From NCBI RefSeq assembly GCF_016862515.1, contig NZ_BONC01000064.1:1-44762 (forward strand): a stretch of DNA of 44,762 bases, written 5' to 3'. The DNA is from Asanoa iriomotensis (lineage in GTDB: Bacteria; Actinomycetota; Actinomycetes; Mycobacteriales; Micromonosporaceae). The position numbers were made by a program, and so were the translations under genes. The first letter of the stretch is position 1. The number at the start of each line of letters is the position of its first letter. The notes beneath the pieces were generated by a model. It had not been told where the DNA came from, searched no databases, and saw only the letters and a list, made by a program, of their open reading frames with translations. Of the stretch, positions 15,808-23,786 are shown in pieces.

Positions 15808-17166
15808 ATGCACCGCGCACCATCCCCGCGTGCGGTCGAGCCGACCACGCGCCACCACCGTACCGCCTTTTCGGGGCCTGGCCTGCGGCGACGCCTGCTG
15901 GCCGCCCTGGTCGTCATCCCGCTCGCACTGACCGCCGCGGCCTGCGGCGACGACGGTGGCTCGGAAGCCGCCGCCGATCCCAACAAGCCGGTCGAGCTGT
16001 CCATCTTCTGGTGGGGCGCGGAGGGCCGCGCGAAGCTGACCGAGGACGCGCTGGCGCTCTACACCAAGAAGCACCCCAACGTCACCTTCAAGAAGACCTG
16101 GCAGGCCAACCAGGGCTACTTCGACAAGCTGGCCACCCTGACCGCCGGCGGCGACGCGCCGGACATCTTCCAGATCGACGACAACTATCTCACCGAGTAC
16201 GCGTCGCGGAACGTCACGTTGGACCTGATGTCCTACAAGGACAGTGGCAAGCTCGACCTGTCGAAGTTCCCGGAGTCGCTGTGGAACTACGGCGTCGTCG
16301 AGGGCAAGCTGGCCGGCGTCGCGTTCGGCGAGAACACCCAGGGCCTGGTGTTCAACAAGACGCTGCTCGACAAGTTCAGTCTGCCCGCGCCGACGACCGG
16401 GCAGTCCTGGGAGGACCACATCGCCTGGGCGGCCAACGTGTCCAAGGTCGCCAAGGTGCCCGGCACGCAGGACCCGAGCGCCGACTACAAGGCGTTCTGG
16501 GTGTGGCTGCGGCAGCAGGGCAAGGACCTCTACAAGGACAAGGCGCTCGGCTTCACTGAGCAGGACGTGGCGGCGTGGTTCACGTTGTGGCAGGGCGCCC
16601 GGTCGGCCGGTGCGACCCCGACGCCCGACGTGATCCACGAGGGCAACGTGACCGACATCAGCAAGCAGCTCGTGGTGACCGGCAAGGCCGGGACCTCCTG
16701 GGTGTGGGCCAACCAGATGCCGGAGCTGAAGAAGAACACCAAGGACGAACTGGGCGTGGTCGCGTACCCGGGTGACCCGAGTGCGCAGTGGGCCCGGGCG
16801 TCGATGTACTTCTCCGTGTTCCGCGGCACCGACAACAAGGACGTGGCGGTCGACGTCATCAACTTCCTGTCGAACGACCCCGAGGCCGCCAAGGTGCTCG
16901 GCACCGACCGTGGTCTGCCGTCCAACCTGGACATCCGCAAGGCCGTCTCGGACTCGGTGTCGGACGCCAACATGAAGCAGTCCATCGCGGTGCAGACCGA
17001 GCTGGGTACGAAGTTCGGCGCGTCGCCGCAGGTGCCGCTCAAGGGGCACAGCAAGGTGCGCTCCGAGCTGATCAAGGCAGCCGAAGAGGTGCAGTTCGGC
17101 CGCAAGTCACCGGCCGACGCCGCCAAGGCGTACTTCGCCGCCTGCCAGGCCGCGATCGGGGCCTGA
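15808..17166 (+). CDS. ABC sugar importer, extracellular solute-binding lipoprotein
   Basis: Predicted membrane-anchored sugar-binding protein of 452 aa, substrate-capture part of a carbohydrate (CUT1-type) importer. The N-terminus has a long basic segment, a hydrophobic core and the lipobox LTAAAC with C46 as the acylated residue. The mature part reads as a family-1 solute-binding protein (LSIFWWGAEGR, GGDAPDIFQIDDNYLTEYA, MYFSVFRGTDNKDVAVDVINFL). The Shine-Dalgarno AAGGAG is embedded in the end of lacI, 6 bp separating the two genes. No ATPase gene is present in the operon, so energy probably comes from a shared MsiK-type ATPase elsewhere. Expected ligand: pectin-derived (oligo)uronides, from context. 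Confidence 0.94.
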   Translation: MHRAPSPRAVEPTTRHHRTAFSGPGLRRRLLAALVVIPLALTAAACGDDGGSEAAADPNKPVELSIFWWGAEGRAKLTEDALALYTKKHPNVTFKKTWQANQGYFDKLATLTAGGDAPDIFQIDDNYLTEYASRNVTLDLMSYKDSGKLDLSKFPESLWNYGVVEGKLAGVAFGENTQGLVFNKTLLDKFSLPAPTTGQSWEDHIAWAANVSKVAKVPGTQDPSADYKAFWVWLRQQGKDLYKDKALGFTEQDVAAWFTLWQGARSAGATPTPDVIHEGNVTDISKQLVVTGKAGTSWVWANQMPELKKNTKDELGVVAYPGDPSAQWARASMYFSVFRGTDNKDVAVDVINFLSNDPEAAKVLGTDRGLPSNLDIRKAVSDSVSDANMKQSIAVQTELGTKFGASPQVPLKGHSKVRSELIKAAEEVQFGRKSPADAAKAYFAACQAAIGA

Positions 17167-17169
17167 CCG

Positions 17170-18153
17170 TTGGCGATCAGCACCGCGCCGCCGGCGGCCC
17201 GGCCCGCCGGCTCCGCCTCCCCCGGTCCCGCCAGTCGGCGGGGCCGGGGTGGCCCGCGCCGCCGGGAGAACATCGCCGGCTACGTCTTCCTGTCACCGTG
17301 GTTGCTGGGTCTCATGGGGATCACCGCGATCCCGATGCTGCTGTCGCTCTACCTGAGCTTCACCAACTACGACGCGCTCACCGACCTCTCCGCTGTCGAG
17401 TGGATCGGGTTCGACAACTACCGCACGATGTTCACCGCGGACCCGTCCTTCTGGCACGCGGTCCGGGTGACGGTCACGTTCGCGCTGGTCGCGGTGCCGT
17501 TGAAGCTGGCGGCGGCGTTAGGCGTCGCGCTGCTGCTCAACCGGGCGTTCCGGGGTGTCGGGCTGTTCCGGGGCTTGTTCTACCTGCCGTCGCTGCTGGG
17601 CGGGAGCGTCGCGCTGGCGATCGTCTGGGTCAACATGTTCAACCGGGACGGCGCGTTCAACTCGCTGCTCGGCCTGTTCGGCATCACCGGCGCACCGTGG
17701 GTCAACGACCCGCGCTGGGCGCTGGAGACGCTGATGGCGCTGGCGATCTGGCAGTTCGGCGCGCCGATGGTGATCTTCCTGGCCGGTCTGAAACAGATCC
17801 CGGTGGAGCTCTACGAGGCCGCGTCGGTCGACGGTGCCAACGCGTGGCGCCAGTTCCGGGCGGTGACGCTGCCGATGCTGTCGCCGGTCATCTTCTTCAA
17901 CCTGGTGCTGGAGACGATCAACGGCTTCCAGGGCTTCACGGCGGCGTTCGTGCTGAGCAACGGCACCGGCGGGCCGGTGGACTCGACCCTGATGTACACG
18001 CTCAACCTCTATATCAAGGGCTTCACCGAGCTGCAGATGGGTTACGCGTCGGCGATGGCATGGGTGTTCCTGGTGGCGATCGCCCTGATCACGGTGGTGC
18101 TGTTCTCCACCGGGCGGTTCTGGGTCCACTACTCGGACGGGGAGGACCGGTGA
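17170..18153 (+). CDS. ABC sugar importer permease (MalF/UgpA-type), contains a TTA codon
   Basis: Predicted inner-membrane permease of 327 aa with about six membrane segments after a basic, Pro-rich N-terminus. The EAA loop that contacts the ATPase is visible as ELYEAASVDGANAWRQFRAVTLPML. The proposed start is a TTG at 17170, 3 bp after the binding-protein stop; the Shine-Dalgarno is weak (GGGG) and no better start is seen before the first membrane segment. Leucine codon 117 (17518-17520) is TTA, a very rare codon in this DNA and, in actinomycetes, a possible bldA-tRNA control point. It pairs with the next permease, whose GTG overlaps this stop. Confidence 0.92.
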   Translation: MAISTAPPAARPAGSASPGPASRRGRGGPRRRENIAGYVFLSPWLLGLMGITAIPMLLSLYLSFTNYDALTDLSAVEWIGFDNYRTMFTADPSFWHAVRVTVTFALVAVPLKLAAALGVALLLNRAFRGVGLFRGLFYLPSLLGGSVALAIVWVNMFNRDGAFNSLLGLFGITGAPWVNDPRWALETLMALAIWQFGAPMVIFLAGLKQIPVELYEAASVDGANAWRQFRAVTLPMLSPVIFFNLVLETINGFQGFTAAFVLSNGTGGPVDSTLMYTLNLYIKGFTELQMGYASAMAWVFLVAIALITVVLFSTGRFWVHYSDGEDR

Positions 18154-18995
18154 CGCTTCCACGCGGTCGCACCCTGGTGCGCCTGGTCATCCTGGTCGCC
18201 ATCCTGGCGGTGGTGCTGTATCCGCTGCTGTGGATGGTCGGCACGTCGTTCAAGTCGCGCGAGGAGATCGCGACGAACATCGGCCTGTGGCCGGACGTGT
18301 TCACGCCGTCGAACTTCCGGGAGGGTTGGCAGAACTTCGACGTGAGCTTCGGCCGCTTCTTCGCGAACAGCGCGATGGTGGCTCTGCTGACCGTGGTGGG
18401 CAACGCGATCTCCTGCCTCCTGGCGGCCTATGCCTTCGCCCGCCTCCGCTTCCGGATGCGCAAGTTCTGGTTCGCCATCATGATCGGCACGCTGCTGCTG
18501 CCGGGCCACGTCTTGATCATCCCGCAGTACGTGCTGTTCAAGCAGCTGGGTTGGGTAGGCGAGCCCTGGCCCTACCTGCCGCTGCTGGTCCCCCAGTTCC
18601 TGGCCACGGAGGCGTTCTTCGTCTTCCTGATGGTCCAGTTCATGCGCGGTATCCCCTACGAACTGGACGAGGCGGCAAAGATCGACGGCGCGTCCCCGTA
18701 CACGGTCTTCGCCCACGTGATCGTCCCCCTGAGCCGCCCGGCCCTGGTCACGACGGCGATCTTCTCGTTCATCTGGACGTGGAACGACTTCTTCCGCCAG
18801 TTGGTCTTCCTGTCGGACCTACAGGACTACACGGTCCCGGTAGCCCTCACGCTCTTCATCGACTCCACCAGCGAAAGCGCGGTAGGCCCGATGTTCGCGA
18901 TGTCGCTGCTGTCGCTGGTCCCGGTCTTCCTGTTCTTCGTGGCCTTCCAGCGCCTCCTGGTGGAGGGCATCAACACGAGCGGCCTGAAGGGATGA
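18150..18995 (+). CDS. ABC sugar importer permease (MalG/UgpE-type)
   Basis: Predicted membrane permease of 281 aa. The EAA motif reads ELDEAAKIDGASPYTVFAHVIVPLSRP; the N-terminal part has the family phrase YPLLWMVGTSFK, and the C-terminus ends in the typical ...FVAFQRLLVEGINTSGLKG. GTG at 18150 overlaps the stop of the first permease (GTGA) and follows GGGGAGG. It completes the CUT1-type transmembrane pair with the upstream gene. The stop overlaps the ATG of the DUF624-like gene (ATGA), so translation of that membrane protein is coupled to the transporter. Confidence 0.95.
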   Translation: MTLPRGRTLVRLVILVAILAVVLYPLLWMVGTSFKSREEIATNIGLWPDVFTPSNFREGWQNFDVSFGRFFANSAMVALLTVVGNAISCLLAAYAFARLRFRMRKFWFAIMIGTLLLPGHVLIIPQYVLFKQLGWVGEPWPYLPLLVPQFLATEAFFVFLMVQFMRGIPYELDEAAKIDGASPYTVFAHVIVPLSRPALVTTAIFSFIWTWNDFFRQLVFLSDLQDYTVPVALTLFIDSTSESAVGPMFAMSLLSLVPVFLFFVAFQRLLVEGINTSGLKG

Positions 18996-19789
18996 AGCCC
19001 GACTGGCGCGACACGGTCCGCGTAGCCACCGACGTAGCGGTCCTGGGCCTCCTGCTGGTGGCAACGTCGCTGCCGGTCCTCACGACCGGCGCGGCGTTCG
19101 CCACGGCAAGCTTCGCGATCCACCATTTCCTGACCCACGACCGCTGGCCCCGCCCCCGAGCGGTGGTCACGGTCTTCCGCCGCACCCTCCTACCGGGCGC
19201 CGCGGCCACCGTCGCCGCCGCAACCGCGACCTGGCTGCTGATTGTGAACCTGACCGCGCTGTCGCGCGGCACGGTCCCCGGCGGCGCCGCCATCCTCGGC
19301 CTCACAGCGATAATCGCCGCGGCCGCGGCCGGCTACGCCGCACTGGCCCTGGTCAACCTCGGCACCCACCTCACGAATGCCTTCTCCACGCCCGCACCCG
19401 GCGCCGCCAATACGCACGCCGCCGGAACGTCCGCCGACACCCCCGCCGCAGGGCACGCCGTCGAGGCGGAGGTAGCCGCCGTGGCGGACTCGTCAACGGC
19501 ATCCGTCGCGGTCGCCGTCGCGACGCGTGAGCGCTGCGCCGAGACGAACGGCCAAGCCCGCGAGCCGGCCACCAACCCCAAAGCCGGCGTCTGGCGCCGC
19601 GCGGCCCGAGACGCCGCCGCCATGCGCCCCGCAACGGTCGCAGCGGCGGCAGGCGTGGTCGCCCTAGCCGCGCTGCTCGCGGTGCTGGTCCACCCGATCC
19701 TCGCCGCGTGCCTGGTCGGCTACGCCCTATACGCGGCGCACGTGGTCACCCGCCGCCTGGCACCGACACCCGGCCCATCCCACCGGTAA
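18992..19789 (+). CDS. DUF624/YesL-like membrane protein at the end of a sugar ABC operon
   Basis: Predicted integral membrane protein of 265 aa, function unknown. The N-terminal half resembles DUF624 (YesL) proteins: a first membrane helix with LLLVATSLPVLTTGAAFA, then SFAIHHFLTHDRWPRPRAVVTVFRRTL, then two more hydrophobic segments. DUF624 proteins are frequent neighbours of sugar ABC importers in Gram-positives, which supports the match. Residues ~130-205 are an unusual hydrophilic, Ala/Thr-rich insert before the last hydrophobic segment (VAAAAGVVALAALLAVLVHPILAA, quoted here as the span 213-236). The 3' end is repeated in degraded form immediately downstream. ATG overlaps the permease stop (ATGA). 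Confidence 0.7.
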   Translation: MKPDWRDTVRVATDVAVLGLLLVATSLPVLTTGAAFATASFAIHHFLTHDRWPRPRAVVTVFRRTLLPGAAATVAAATATWLLIVNLTALSRGTVPGGAAILGLTAIIAAAAAGYAALALVNLGTHLTNAFSTPAPGAANTHAAGTSADTPAAGHAVEAEVAAVADSSTASVAVAVATRERCAETNGQAREPATNPKAGVWRRAARDAAAMRPATVAAAAGVVALAALLAVLVHPILAACLVGYALYAAHVVTRRLAPTPGPSHR

Positions 19790-19967
19790 CTGCGCCACCG
19801 CCATGCGGCCGGCAACCGTGCCAGCTTTGGTCACCGTCGCCCCGCCGCTTGCAGTCCTGGTCCACCCGATCCTCGCCGCGTGCCTGGGCGGCTACGCCCT
19901 CTACGCGGCGCACGTCGTCGCCCGCCGCCTGGCGCCGACACCGACCCCCGGCCTATCCCGGCAATGA
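19617..19967 (+). repeat. Imperfect tandem duplication of the 3' end of the DUF624-like gene
   Basis: Segment 19617-19789 is repeated at 19798-19967. The core, starting at CTGGTCCACCCGATCC (19685 and 19857, offset 172 bp), is nearly identical over about 90 bp with a handful of substitutions; the 5' part is more diverged and has a 9-bp length difference. The second copy includes its own stop. Confidence 0.85.
19803..19967 (+). pseudogene. Orphan duplicated tail of the DUF624-like protein (54 codons)
   Basis: An in-frame reading from ATG 19803 to TGA 19967 gives 54 residues matching the last 55 of the upstream protein, sharing VLVHPILAACL, GYALYAAHVV and RRLAPTP. It lacks the rest of the protein and a clear ribosome binding site. 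The substitutions fall mostly at third codon positions in the core, hinting at some past coding constraint. It is probably a remnant of a tandem duplication, though a one-helix membrane peptide cannot be excluded. Confidence 0.6.
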
Positions 19968-20319
19968 CACCGCCACGGTGTGTTCCGGTGCGCTCGGGCG
20001 GTGCGCGGCTCAGGGAGCGCTTGATCGATGCGCCTTGCCTCAACCCGAGGCGCGCCCGGGCGAGCGCCGGCTGCGCGGCCGCCCTTCGCCACGACCGACG
20101 CGCCGGTCATGACCTGGCAGTCGGTGCCGAAACCCGCCGGGCCAAGGCTGCCCCGAAGCCCACGCACGCCACCCAGAACAACCGCGCCGCCCAACCAAAG
20201 CCGGCGACCGACGGCGGCGGGGTGACCGAGGCAATTGCGGAGCCTGCGGCGCAACTGTCTCGCCGCAGGCGCACGACGAGTGCCGCGACGCCTCGCGCAC
20301 GCCTGTCTGGGAGCCGCCA
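19968..20319. other. Intergenic region between convergent genes, no convincing gene
   Basis: About 350 bp between the duplicated tail and the AraC-type gene. Reading frames here are rich in Arg, Pro and Ala and match no family I know. The only structured element is the hairpin at 20242-20270. It may include further decayed remains of the duplicated DUF624-like gene. Confidence 0.5.
20242..20270. terminator. Bidirectional terminator-like hairpin
   Basis: A perfect 10-bp stem GCCTGCGGCG/CGCCGCAGGC with a 9-nt loop lies between the rightward transporter operon and the leftward AraC-type gene. There is no U-tract. It could serve both directions. Confidence 0.55.
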
Positions 20320-21123
20320 TTAACCCGTCAACAGCAATCGCACCTCCGTTGGGGTGTGGTCCAGGTGGGCGCGGATGGTGCGGCACAGGTGGGCCTGGTC
20401 CGCGAAGCCCAGGTCCGCCGCCAGGCGGGCGCCGTCGGTGTCGCCGTCCGATAGTCGGTCGAGGGCCCGGCCGACGCGGACCCGATTGCGGTAGTGCGTC
20501 AAAGACACCCCCATCTCCCGGCTGAAAGCCCGGCTCAGCCGATAAGGCGACACCGCCAGGTGCGTGGCCAGCGACAGCAGACCGCGGGCCGCCGGGCCAT
20601 CGGCCCCGATCACCGCGCGGGCCCGGGACACCACGGCACGGTCAGCAGCCGAGCCGCGGGCATCAGCCGGCACCGGCGAAGAACAGGCCCGCCGCGCCGC
20701 CAGCCCCAGGAGGTTCACCAACTCCTCGACCAGCCGAAAATCACCGTCAAACCCCGAAGCGGCACGGAGGAGTCGGCGGTGGGCCAGATCCAGACGGCCG
20801 TCGACGTAGACCCCTGCCCGCGGTCGCCGGTCGCCCGCCACGTCGTGCCACAGCGACGGGGAAACGGCGACCGCCGTGCAGGCGTCCCCGCCCAAAGGGT
20901 GGGCGAACCGCGCCTCGGCGTCCGGGACCGTCACATAGCCGACCGTCGGGTCCAGGTCGACCGCCACCCCGTCGACCAGCCGACGGAAGCGCCCCCGCCG
21001 CGGCAGGACGACCGCGTGGCCGCCGCGGGTCTCCGCCGCTGACCAGCGCGCGTGGTCGTCGGTGCAGGTCACCGACCGGACCGTGAACCCCCGCCCGGCG
21101 GCGACAACGCGACCCTCTCGCAT
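20320..21123 (-). CDS. AraC-family transcriptional regulator
   Basis: Predicted DNA-binding regulator of 267 aa. The C-terminal ~100 residues form the double helix-turn-helix of AraC/XylS proteins (LSLATHLAVSPYRLSRAFSRE-x-GVSLTHYRNRVRVGRALDRL, then GARLAADLGFADQAHLCRTIRAHLDHTPTEVR; shown in parts). The N-terminal half looks like a small cupin-type effector domain (VLPRRGRFRRLVDG). ATG at 21123 is chosen; an in-frame TTG 10 codons upstream is possible, and neither has a strong Shine-Dalgarno, so the mRNA may be nearly leaderless. It is divergent from a VOC-family gene 75 bp away, the likely target. Effector unknown. Confidence 0.9.
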   Translation of the reverse strand: MREGRVVAAGRGFTVRSVTCTDDHARWSAAETRGGHAVVLPRRGRFRRLVDGVAVDLDPTVGYVTVPDAEARFAHPLGGDACTAVAVSPSLWHDVAGDRRPRAGVYVDGRLDLAHRRLLRAASGFDGDFRLVEELVNLLGLAARRACSSPVPADARGSAADRAVVSRARAVIGADGPAARGLLSLATHLAVSPYRLSRAFSREMGVSLTHYRNRVRVGRALDRLSDGDTDGARLAADLGFADQAHLCRTIRAHLDHTPTEVRLLLTG

Positions 21124-21198
21124 GCCACGCACGCTACGACCCACGTACGACAAGAATCTTCAAGCCCGAAGCCAGCGCCACGCCGGAGGCTAGGCGGC

Positions 21199-21549
21199 AT
21201 GAACGCACCAGCCACGATCGCCACGATCGTTTTCGACGCCGCCGATCCCGCCAAGTTGGCGGCCTTCTACGCACAGCTCACCGGGTGGGAGGTCAGCTAC
21301 CAGGACGAGGACTTCCACCACCTCGGCAACGGGCCGATCAAGCTCGGCTTCCAACGGGTCGCGGACTACCGCGGACCCGGCTGGCCCGACCCGGCCAAGC
21401 ACGCCCACCTCGACCTGAACGTCACGAACCTCGACGCCGCCGTGGAGACGGCGCTGGGCCTCGGCGCCCAGAAGCCCGAGTTCCAGCCCGGCGACAGCTG
21501 GGTCGTGCTCACCGACCCCGAGGGGCACCCGTTCTGCCTGGTCAGCTGA
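21199..21549 (+). CDS. VOC-family protein (glyoxalase/bleomycin-resistance/dioxygenase fold)
   Basis: Predicted small cytosolic protein of 116 aa with the vicinal oxygen chelate fold: TIVFDAADPAKLAAFYAQLTGW opens the first beta-alpha-beta-beta-beta unit (quoted span 10-31), HAHLDLNVTNLDAAVETALGLGA the second, and DPEGHPFCLV closes it. The conserved H and E metal positions of VOC enzymes are approximated by HAHLDL and the DPEGHPF end, but metal binding is not certain. Such proteins range from glyoxalases to resistance proteins and ligand-binding proteins. ATG at 21199 follows GGAGG at about 10 nt. It is divergent from an AraC regulator, which suggests inducible expression. Confidence 0.88.
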   Translation: MNAPATIATIVFDAADPAKLAAFYAQLTGWEVSYQDEDFHHLGNGPIKLGFQRVADYRGPGWPDPAKHAHLDLNVTNLDAAVETALGLGAQKPEFQPGDSWVVLTDPEGHPFCLVS

Positions 21550-21553
21550 GAGC

Positions 21554-21559
21554 TAACGT
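21554..21559 (+). promoter_or_regulatory. -10 element for a probably leaderless gene
   Basis: TAACGT lies 7 nt before the GTG at 21567, the spacing typical of leaderless actinobacterial genes; no Shine-Dalgarno is present. The -35 would fall in the end of the VOC gene and is not clear. Confidence 0.45.
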
Positions 21560-21566
21560 CGACCGG

Positions 21567-22106
21567 GTGTACGGGTTCGCGCGCCGGGAGTTCACCCTCA
21601 CCCTCCTGCGGCGCATGGCCGACTACCAGCCTGAGCTGGTCAGGACCGCGTACACCCGGCTCGGCGCCACCAAGACCGACTACCTCAAGGCCTTCAACCG
21701 CTGGCAGACCATGCTCCACTCCACCCGGGCGCCGCGCGGCCTCGACCTCCTGCACGCGGTGCTGGGCCCGGAAGACCACCGCGAGACGGTGCGCCTCGGC
21801 GACGTCACCGCCTCCGTCGCGCACTGGCGGCTCCCCCTCTGGCCCGACCTGCGCTGGCAGGCCATCATCGGCGCCGCCAACGTCGTCATCGACAGCACCC
21901 TGGTCCGCGCACCGGACACCCCGCGACCCGACCTGCCGGACGACCCGGCGCCGTGGTCATGCGTCGTCGCCGACACCCTGCAGAGCTGGCCCGACGCCCG
22001 CCAGGTCAACCCCGACGTGCCCACCCGCTGGCTGGTCGAGACCGACCGCCACCGCCTCTGGTTCACCCACGGCCTGCTCCAACTGGTCGACGAGCGCGAC
22101 GACTGA
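21567..22106 (+). CDS. Conserved hypothetical protein
   Basis: A 179-residue soluble protein that I do not recognise by name. It opens VYGFARREFTLTLLRRMADYQ and has several Trp/Arg-rich stretches (HWRLPLWPDLRWQAIIGAANVVIDSTLV), with no signal peptide or membrane helix. The GTG at 21567 is set by a -10-like TAACGT 7 nt upstream and by the first protein-like residues; the gene starts 17 bp after the VOC stop. Its last 150 bp overlap the convergent LysR-type gene. Codon use is the usual G/C-rich third position in this frame right to the stop, which supports it as the real coding frame in the overlap. Confidence 0.65.
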   Translation: MYGFARREFTLTLLRRMADYQPELVRTAYTRLGATKTDYLKAFNRWQTMLHSTRAPRGLDLLHAVLGPEDHRETVRLGDVTASVAHWRLPLWPDLRWQAIIGAANVVIDSTLVRAPDTPRPDLPDDPAPWSCVVADTLQSWPDARQVNPDVPTRWLVETDRHRLWFTHGLLQLVDERDD

Positions 22107-22955
22107 CGGCCGCAGCCCGGCGCTCGACCGCCACAACGCGAACACCCGGCGCGACGGCGCCGGCGAGATCGGCACACACCGCACCCCGGCCGGCAGCGGC
22201 CCGCGTCCCAACCGCGGGATGACCGCCGCACCGAGCCCGGCCGCGACCAACGCGAGCTGGGTGGCGTGCTCCGACGCCGTGTGCACGATCCGCGGCGCCG
22301 CACCCAGCGAACGCAGCGTCACCACCAGCCAGTCATGACAGATCTGCCCGGCACTCCAGCCGATCCAGTCCATAGTGGCCAGTGAGGCGAGCGAGACCAC
22401 GGACCGGTCCGCCAGCGGGTGCGAAACGGGCAGGGCCACGTCGAACGGGTCGACGAGCAAATGCCGCCGGGCCAGACCGGCCGGCACGACCAGCGGATCG
22501 GACGCCCAGTCCTGCACGACCGCGACATCGACGAGCCCACGCGCCAGCAACGGCACCGCCTCGTGTGGTTCCTGCTCGACCATCGAGACGGTCAACAAGG
22601 GGTACGAAGCCCGCAGCGCCGCCAACGCCAGCGGCAACAACCCCCGCGCCGCCGTCGCGAACGCGGAAACGGTCAGCCGCCCCGTCACCGCTCCCCGCAA
22701 CGCCTCCAGCGACGCCGACACCCGCTCCGCATGATCGAGCAGGGCCTCCGCGTGCGCGGCCAGCACCGCACCGGCGCCGGTCAGCCGGATGCCCCGCCCG
22801 TGCCGCTCGACCAGCGGCTGCCCGACCTCACGCTCGAGCCGGGCGATCTGCTGCGACACCGCCGACGTGGTCACGTGCAGGGTGCGCGCCGCGCCGACCA
22901 CCGACCCGGCGGCCGCGACGGCGTGCAGCACCCGCAGCCGCTCCAGGACCAACAT
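21957..22955 (-). CDS. LysR-family transcriptional regulator with C-terminal tail overlapping its neighbour
   Basis: Predicted regulator of 332 aa. The N-terminal winged helix reads LERLRVLHAVAAAGSVVGAA and HVTTSAVSQQIARLEREVGQ, with LVERHGRGIRLTGAGAVL after it; the effector domain follows to about residue 295. LysR proteins are usually about 300 aa; the last ~35 residues (from about QAVGEPEAVAVGL) lie antisense to the end of the convergent hypothetical gene and read like a frame shadow, so the true function probably ends earlier even though the stop is here. ATG at 22955 is 77 bp from the divergent aldo/keto reductase start, the classic LysR-target arrangement. Confidence 0.9.
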   Translation of the reverse strand: MLVLERLRVLHAVAAAGSVVGAARTLHVTTSAVSQQIARLEREVGQPLVERHGRGIRLTGAGAVLAAHAEALLDHAERVSASLEALRGAVTGRLTVSAFATAARGLLPLALAALRASYPLLTVSMVEQEPHEAVPLLARGLVDVAVVQDWASDPLVVPAGLARRHLLVDPFDVALPVSHPLADRSVVSLASLATMDWIGWSAGQICHDWLVVTLRSLGAAPRIVHTASEHATQLALVAAGLGAAVIPRLGRGPLPAGVRCVPISPAPSRRVFALWRSSAGLRPSVVALVDQLEQAVGEPEAVAVGLDQPAGGHVGVDLAGVGPALQGVGDDA

Positions 22956-23031
22956 CGTAGAGATGCTACGCGGTCAGGTCGACAAAGTGTCGCTTGTGCT
23001 GAACAGTCGACCGGCGGCAGCCTCGACAGCC

Positions 23032-23742
23032 ATGGACACCATCACGATCGGCGGCGACCTCACCGTCCACCGCCTGGGCTTCGGCGCGATGCGCCTGACC
23101 GGGCCGGGCCGCGACCGGGCCGACGGCCAGAAGATCCTCCGCCGCGCCCTCGAGCTGGGCATCGACTTCGTCGACACCGCCGACTCGTACGACCTCGGCG
23201 ACAACGAGACCCTGATCGGCGACACCGTCGGCGCCCACGAGCCGGTGGTGATCGCGACCAAGGGCGGCCACGTCAACCTCGGCCGCCGATGGATCCCGCT
23301 GGGCCGCCCCGAATACCTGCGCCAGCAGGCACTGCTGAGCCGCAAGCGCCTGCGCCGCGACCGGATCGACCTCTACCAGCTCCACCGGGTCGACCCCGCC
23401 GTCCCGCTCAGCGACCAGGTCGGCGCGCTCAAGCAGCTCCAGGACGACGGCGTGGTGCGGCACGTCGGGCTCTCCCAGGTGACCGTCGAACAGATCGAGG
23501 AGGCCCGGAGGATCACCCCCATCGTCAGCGTCCAGAACCGCTACAACCTGCACGAGCGCCAGGACGACGAGGTCGTCGACCACTGCACCCGCCACGGCAT
23601 CGCCTACATCCCGTGGGCGCCCCTCGCAAAGGGCGTACACAGCAGAGAAGCCCTGTCCTGGCTCCTGGCCCGGTCCCCGGTGATCGTGCCGATCCCGGGC
23701 ACCTCCCGCCTGGACCACCTGGAAGAGAACTGCACACTGTAA
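23032..23742 (+). CDS. Aldo/keto reductase, internally shortened and C-terminally truncated
   Basis: Predicted NADPH-dependent reductase of 236 aa. The active-site tetrad is present: D48, Y53, K77 and H118 (FVDTADSYDLGDNE, VIATKGG, LYQLHRVD). The cofactor region WLLARSPVIVPIPGTSRLDHLEEN is intact. Family members are usually about 270-285 aa. Here the stretch between IPWAPLAKG and the SWLLARSP helix is about 20 residues shorter than I expect, and the protein ends at EENCTL without the final helix. It may be a degenerating gene or a compact variant. ATG at 23032 is the family-like start. It is divergent from a LysR regulator. Confidence 0.85.
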   Translation: MDTITIGGDLTVHRLGFGAMRLTGPGRDRADGQKILRRALELGIDFVDTADSYDLGDNETLIGDTVGAHEPVVIATKGGHVNLGRRWIPLGRPEYLRQQALLSRKRLRRDRIDLYQLHRVDPAVPLSDQVGALKQLQDDGVVRHVGLSQVTVEQIEEARRITPIVSVQNRYNLHERQDDEVVDHCTRHGIAYIPWAPLAKGVHSREALSWLLARSPVIVPIPGTSRLDHLEENCTL

Positions 23743-23786
23743 TCAACCGGACATGGGTACGCCGCGCGCGGTGGGACCATCGGCAC

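Noticed and set aside
14590-17049. 819-codon minus-strand frame across lacI and the binding-protein gene
   Set aside because: Antisense shadow; the plus-strand genes have clear motifs, ribosome sites and operon structure.
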